The translations under genes were made by a program, and so were the position numbers. Shown piece after piece: positions 62,573 through 64,000 of a DNA stretch of 64,000 nt. Position 1 is the stretch's first letter; every line of letters begins with the position of its first letter. Under the pieces are notes generated by a model. That model was not told the origin of the DNA. It made no database searches and was given only the letters and a program-made list of their open reading frames with translations. This stretch comes from Sphingomonadaceae bacterium (GTDB lineage: Bacteria > Pseudomonadota > Alphaproteobacteria > Sphingomonadales > Sphingomonadaceae), in NCBI GenBank assembly GCA_019239915.1, contig JAFAZF010000028.1, positions 1 through 64,000 on the forward strand. The letters run 5' to 3'.

Positions 62573-62977
62573 TTAGCTCGCTGCTGCGGCGGCCTGCTTG
62601 AAGGGCGTGGGATCGAAGTAATCGGACCAGCGCAGGATCCTGCCGTCGTCGCCAACCTCGAAGATCCCCATCACCGCGACCTGACCCGTCGTGTTGCCGC
62701 CGGCATCGAGCATGTGATCGACCCGTTCGGTGAGAACCTTGGAGCCCTGCGCCGCGATCGCGAGCGTTTCGACGCGCAGGCTGTGCAATCCCGATGCGCC
62801 GAAGCCCTGCCAGGCCGCGATCGCCTCGTCGGCGCCGATGGTGGTCAGCAAGCCGACATTGTCCCAAACCGTTTCGGGCGTGAACCAGCGCCGAACCGCA
62901 TTGGCGAAGGCGTTTTCGTGACTGCCGCTGATCGCTGTCAGAAATTCGGTCACGACGGCAAGCGGATCGCGCATCAT
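62573..62977 (-). CDS. SnoaL / limonene-epoxide-hydrolase-like protein
   Basis: A 134-residue NTF2-fold protein with DPLAVVTEFLTAISG, RRWFTPETVWDNVGL and VMGIFEVGDDGRILRWSDYFDPTPF, matching the SnoaL-like/limonene-1,2-epoxide hydrolase family. Such proteins act as isomerases or hydrolases, or have lost activity. ATG 62977 follows GGAGAAC; a second ATG is directly after it. It lies just downstream of the sulfotransferase gene and is likely co-transcribed with it. Confidence 0.72.
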   Translation of the reverse strand: MMRDPLAVVTEFLTAISGSHENAFANAVRRWFTPETVWDNVGLLTTIGADEAIAAWQGFGASGLHSLRVETLAIAAQGSKVLTERVDHMLDAGGNTTGQVAVMGIFEVGDDGRILRWSDYFDPTPFKQAAAAAS

Positions 62978-63008
62978 GTTCTCCTGTTCATTGCCGTTGA
63001 TCTGCGTG

Positions 63009-64000
63009 TCAGGCTTGTCCGCCGCCTTCCAGCTCGACGTCGAAATGGCGGATGTAGCGGGCGAAACGTTCGTGGACCTCGGTCTGGCTGAAGCCGAAAT
63101 CGGCAAGCTTGTAAACGTGCTTGCCATGCTTGCCCTTGCGGTTCCGCCGCGCGAAATCCTCCATCCGCAAGATCGCGCCTTCCGAGACGGCGAGACCGAA
63201 ACGGTCGTGGATCCCGCGCACCACGGCGATCGGATCGCGCTCGAGATCGAGATAGCGGATGTCGTGAAAATGGCTGTTCACCGCCGGATCCTGCCGCAGT
63301 TCGATCATCCGCTCCATCGAGGCGGCAAAATTATCGAGAAACGCCGACATGAAGCTGCGGTCCATCTCCAGGGGCGTGTCGCTGTACTGCATGTGGTGCG
63401 CCGCGAGCAGGCTGAGCACCGAAGCCACGACCTTGGACGGATCGCGGTGGTGGATGACGAAATTGGCGTCGGGATACACCTCCAGGAAGTCGCGCAGATA
63501 GATGATGTGCTCGGGCGACTTCAGCGTCCAGCGGCGGATGTCTGAGCCGAGCTGGAGCGCCTGGAGCAGGCGCCGGTGCATGCGATAATTGGGCAGGTAG
63601 CGCTGCCCGGCGAGATATTTCGAATAGGAGGGCACGCTCCAGAAGGCGGGGAAGTTGATCGAGAGGAATTGATATTCGCCGAGCCAGCCATCCTCCTCGG
63701 CATTGAGCGCGCCATATTCGTGGCGGAGCTGGATCTCAGGCGCGAGGAAGCCTTCCTCCTCGAGCTGGCGATGCGCGGCGGCCATTTGCGGCTCGTGATC
63801 GATGGCGGGGTCGTTGGGCGGCGGCGAGGGCCGGAGCATCTGCCAGCCGCGCGGCGAGAGATTGCCGGGATCCTGAGCCATCAGCGAATTGAGGAAGGAG
63901 GTGCCGGCACGCGGCAGCCCGGTCATTACCAGCGGCGCGCGAATCGCCTGCGCGGCGATCTCCGGCCGGCGCGCGCGATCGTGATACACGCGCAGGCGCT
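63009..64000 (-). CDS. Sulfotransferase-family protein, cut by the window end
   Basis: A sulfotransferase-family protein whose N-terminal start lies beyond base 64000. The visible part shows the PAPS phosphosulfate loop VMTGLPRAGTSFLNSLM, then DPGNLSPRGW and WTLKSPEHIIYLRDFLEVYPDA with FVIHHRDPSKVVASVLSL (3'-phosphate-binding motif). The end is FGFSQTEVHERFARYIRHF. The frame is still open at the edge, so about 10-70 residues are probably missing. It precedes the SnoaL-like gene, as in sphingomonad accessory clusters. Confidence 0.85.
   Translation of the reverse strand, partial: RLRVYHDRARRPEIAAQAIRAPLVMTGLPRAGTSFLNSLMAQDPGNLSPRGWQMLRPSPPPNDPAIDHEPQMAAAHRQLEEEGFLAPEIQLRHEYGALNAEEDGWLGEYQFLSINFPAFWSVPSYSKYLAGQRYLPNYRMHRRLLQALQLGSDIRRWTLKSPEHIIYLRDFLEVYPDANFVIHHRDPSKVVASVLSLLAAHHMQYSDTPLEMDRSFMSAFLDNFAASMERMIELRQDPAVNSHFHDIRYLDLERDPIAVVRGIHDRFGLAVSEGAILRMEDFARRNRKGKHGKHVYKLADFGFSQTEVHERFARYIRHFDVELEGGGQA

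Overview
The window is high-GC DNA from an alphaproteobacterium, most likely a sphingomonad (Sphingomonas or a relative). The evidence is the gene set and order (5-aminolevulinate synthase, ppiD-trpE, trpG-trpD-trpC-moaC-moeA-lexA, a ccmC-to-ccmI run), the alphaproteobacterial SOS box of direct GAAC repeats in front of lexA, and the dense interspersed palindromes typical of these genomes. Positions are read from the sequence; family names rest on recognised motifs, not on a database search.

Bases 1 to about 8,823 are the right end of a decayed integrative and conjugative element of the Trb (P-type type IV secretion) kind. In order it holds the 3' part of the coupling-protein gene traG, trbB, an IS110-family (IS1111-group) insertion sequence with a structured non-coding tail that may be its bridge RNA, trbC, the start of trbD, a trbL-trbF chimera, trbG, a trbI with an internal deletion, a DUF2274 gene, an AlpA-like regulator and a P4-type tyrosine integrase. 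The integrase lies beside the 3' end of tRNA-Lys(TTT), the presumed integration site. trbE and trbJ are absent and at least three joints are deletions, so this transfer system should not work by itself.

From 8,824 onward the DNA is chromosomal core. Blocks are: folK and a family 5 uracil-DNA glycosylase; a NUDIX-DUF47 fusion with a Pho box and a frame-broken PiT phosphate transporter; trmJ, a GIY-YIG protein, nrdR, glyA and rpiB; hemA, murI, plsY, dprA and topA; a run with coaBC, dut, an Ala/Pro-rich secreted protein, a MoeB/ThiF-like enzyme and a DsrE-like protein; an anticlockwise block ppiD-trpE ... trpG-trpD ... trpC-moaC-moeA-lexA; tpiA, a phytanoyl-CoA dioxygenase-like gene, secG, pyrG; a flavin reductase-like gene and a Crp/Fnr regulator; proS, lolC, lolD; tRNA-His; a Leu/Phe/Val-type dehydrogenase; cytochrome c maturation genes ccmC-ccmD-ccmE-ccmF-ccmG-ccmH-ccmI; ald, kup; tRNA-Met; and a sulfotransferase cut by the window end.

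The most unusual theme is the palindromic repeats. At least three sequence families occupy many intergenic gaps, and four copies seem to sit inside reading frames without breaking them: in the CoaC-CoaB linker, in the TrpE linker, at the start of ccmH ahead of the signal peptide, and between a GIY-YIG domain and trmJ, where they leave one continuous frame. This resembles the in-frame palindromic elements known from Rickettsia. Two very small genes missed by a normal length cut-off (34 and 43 codons) are also called.
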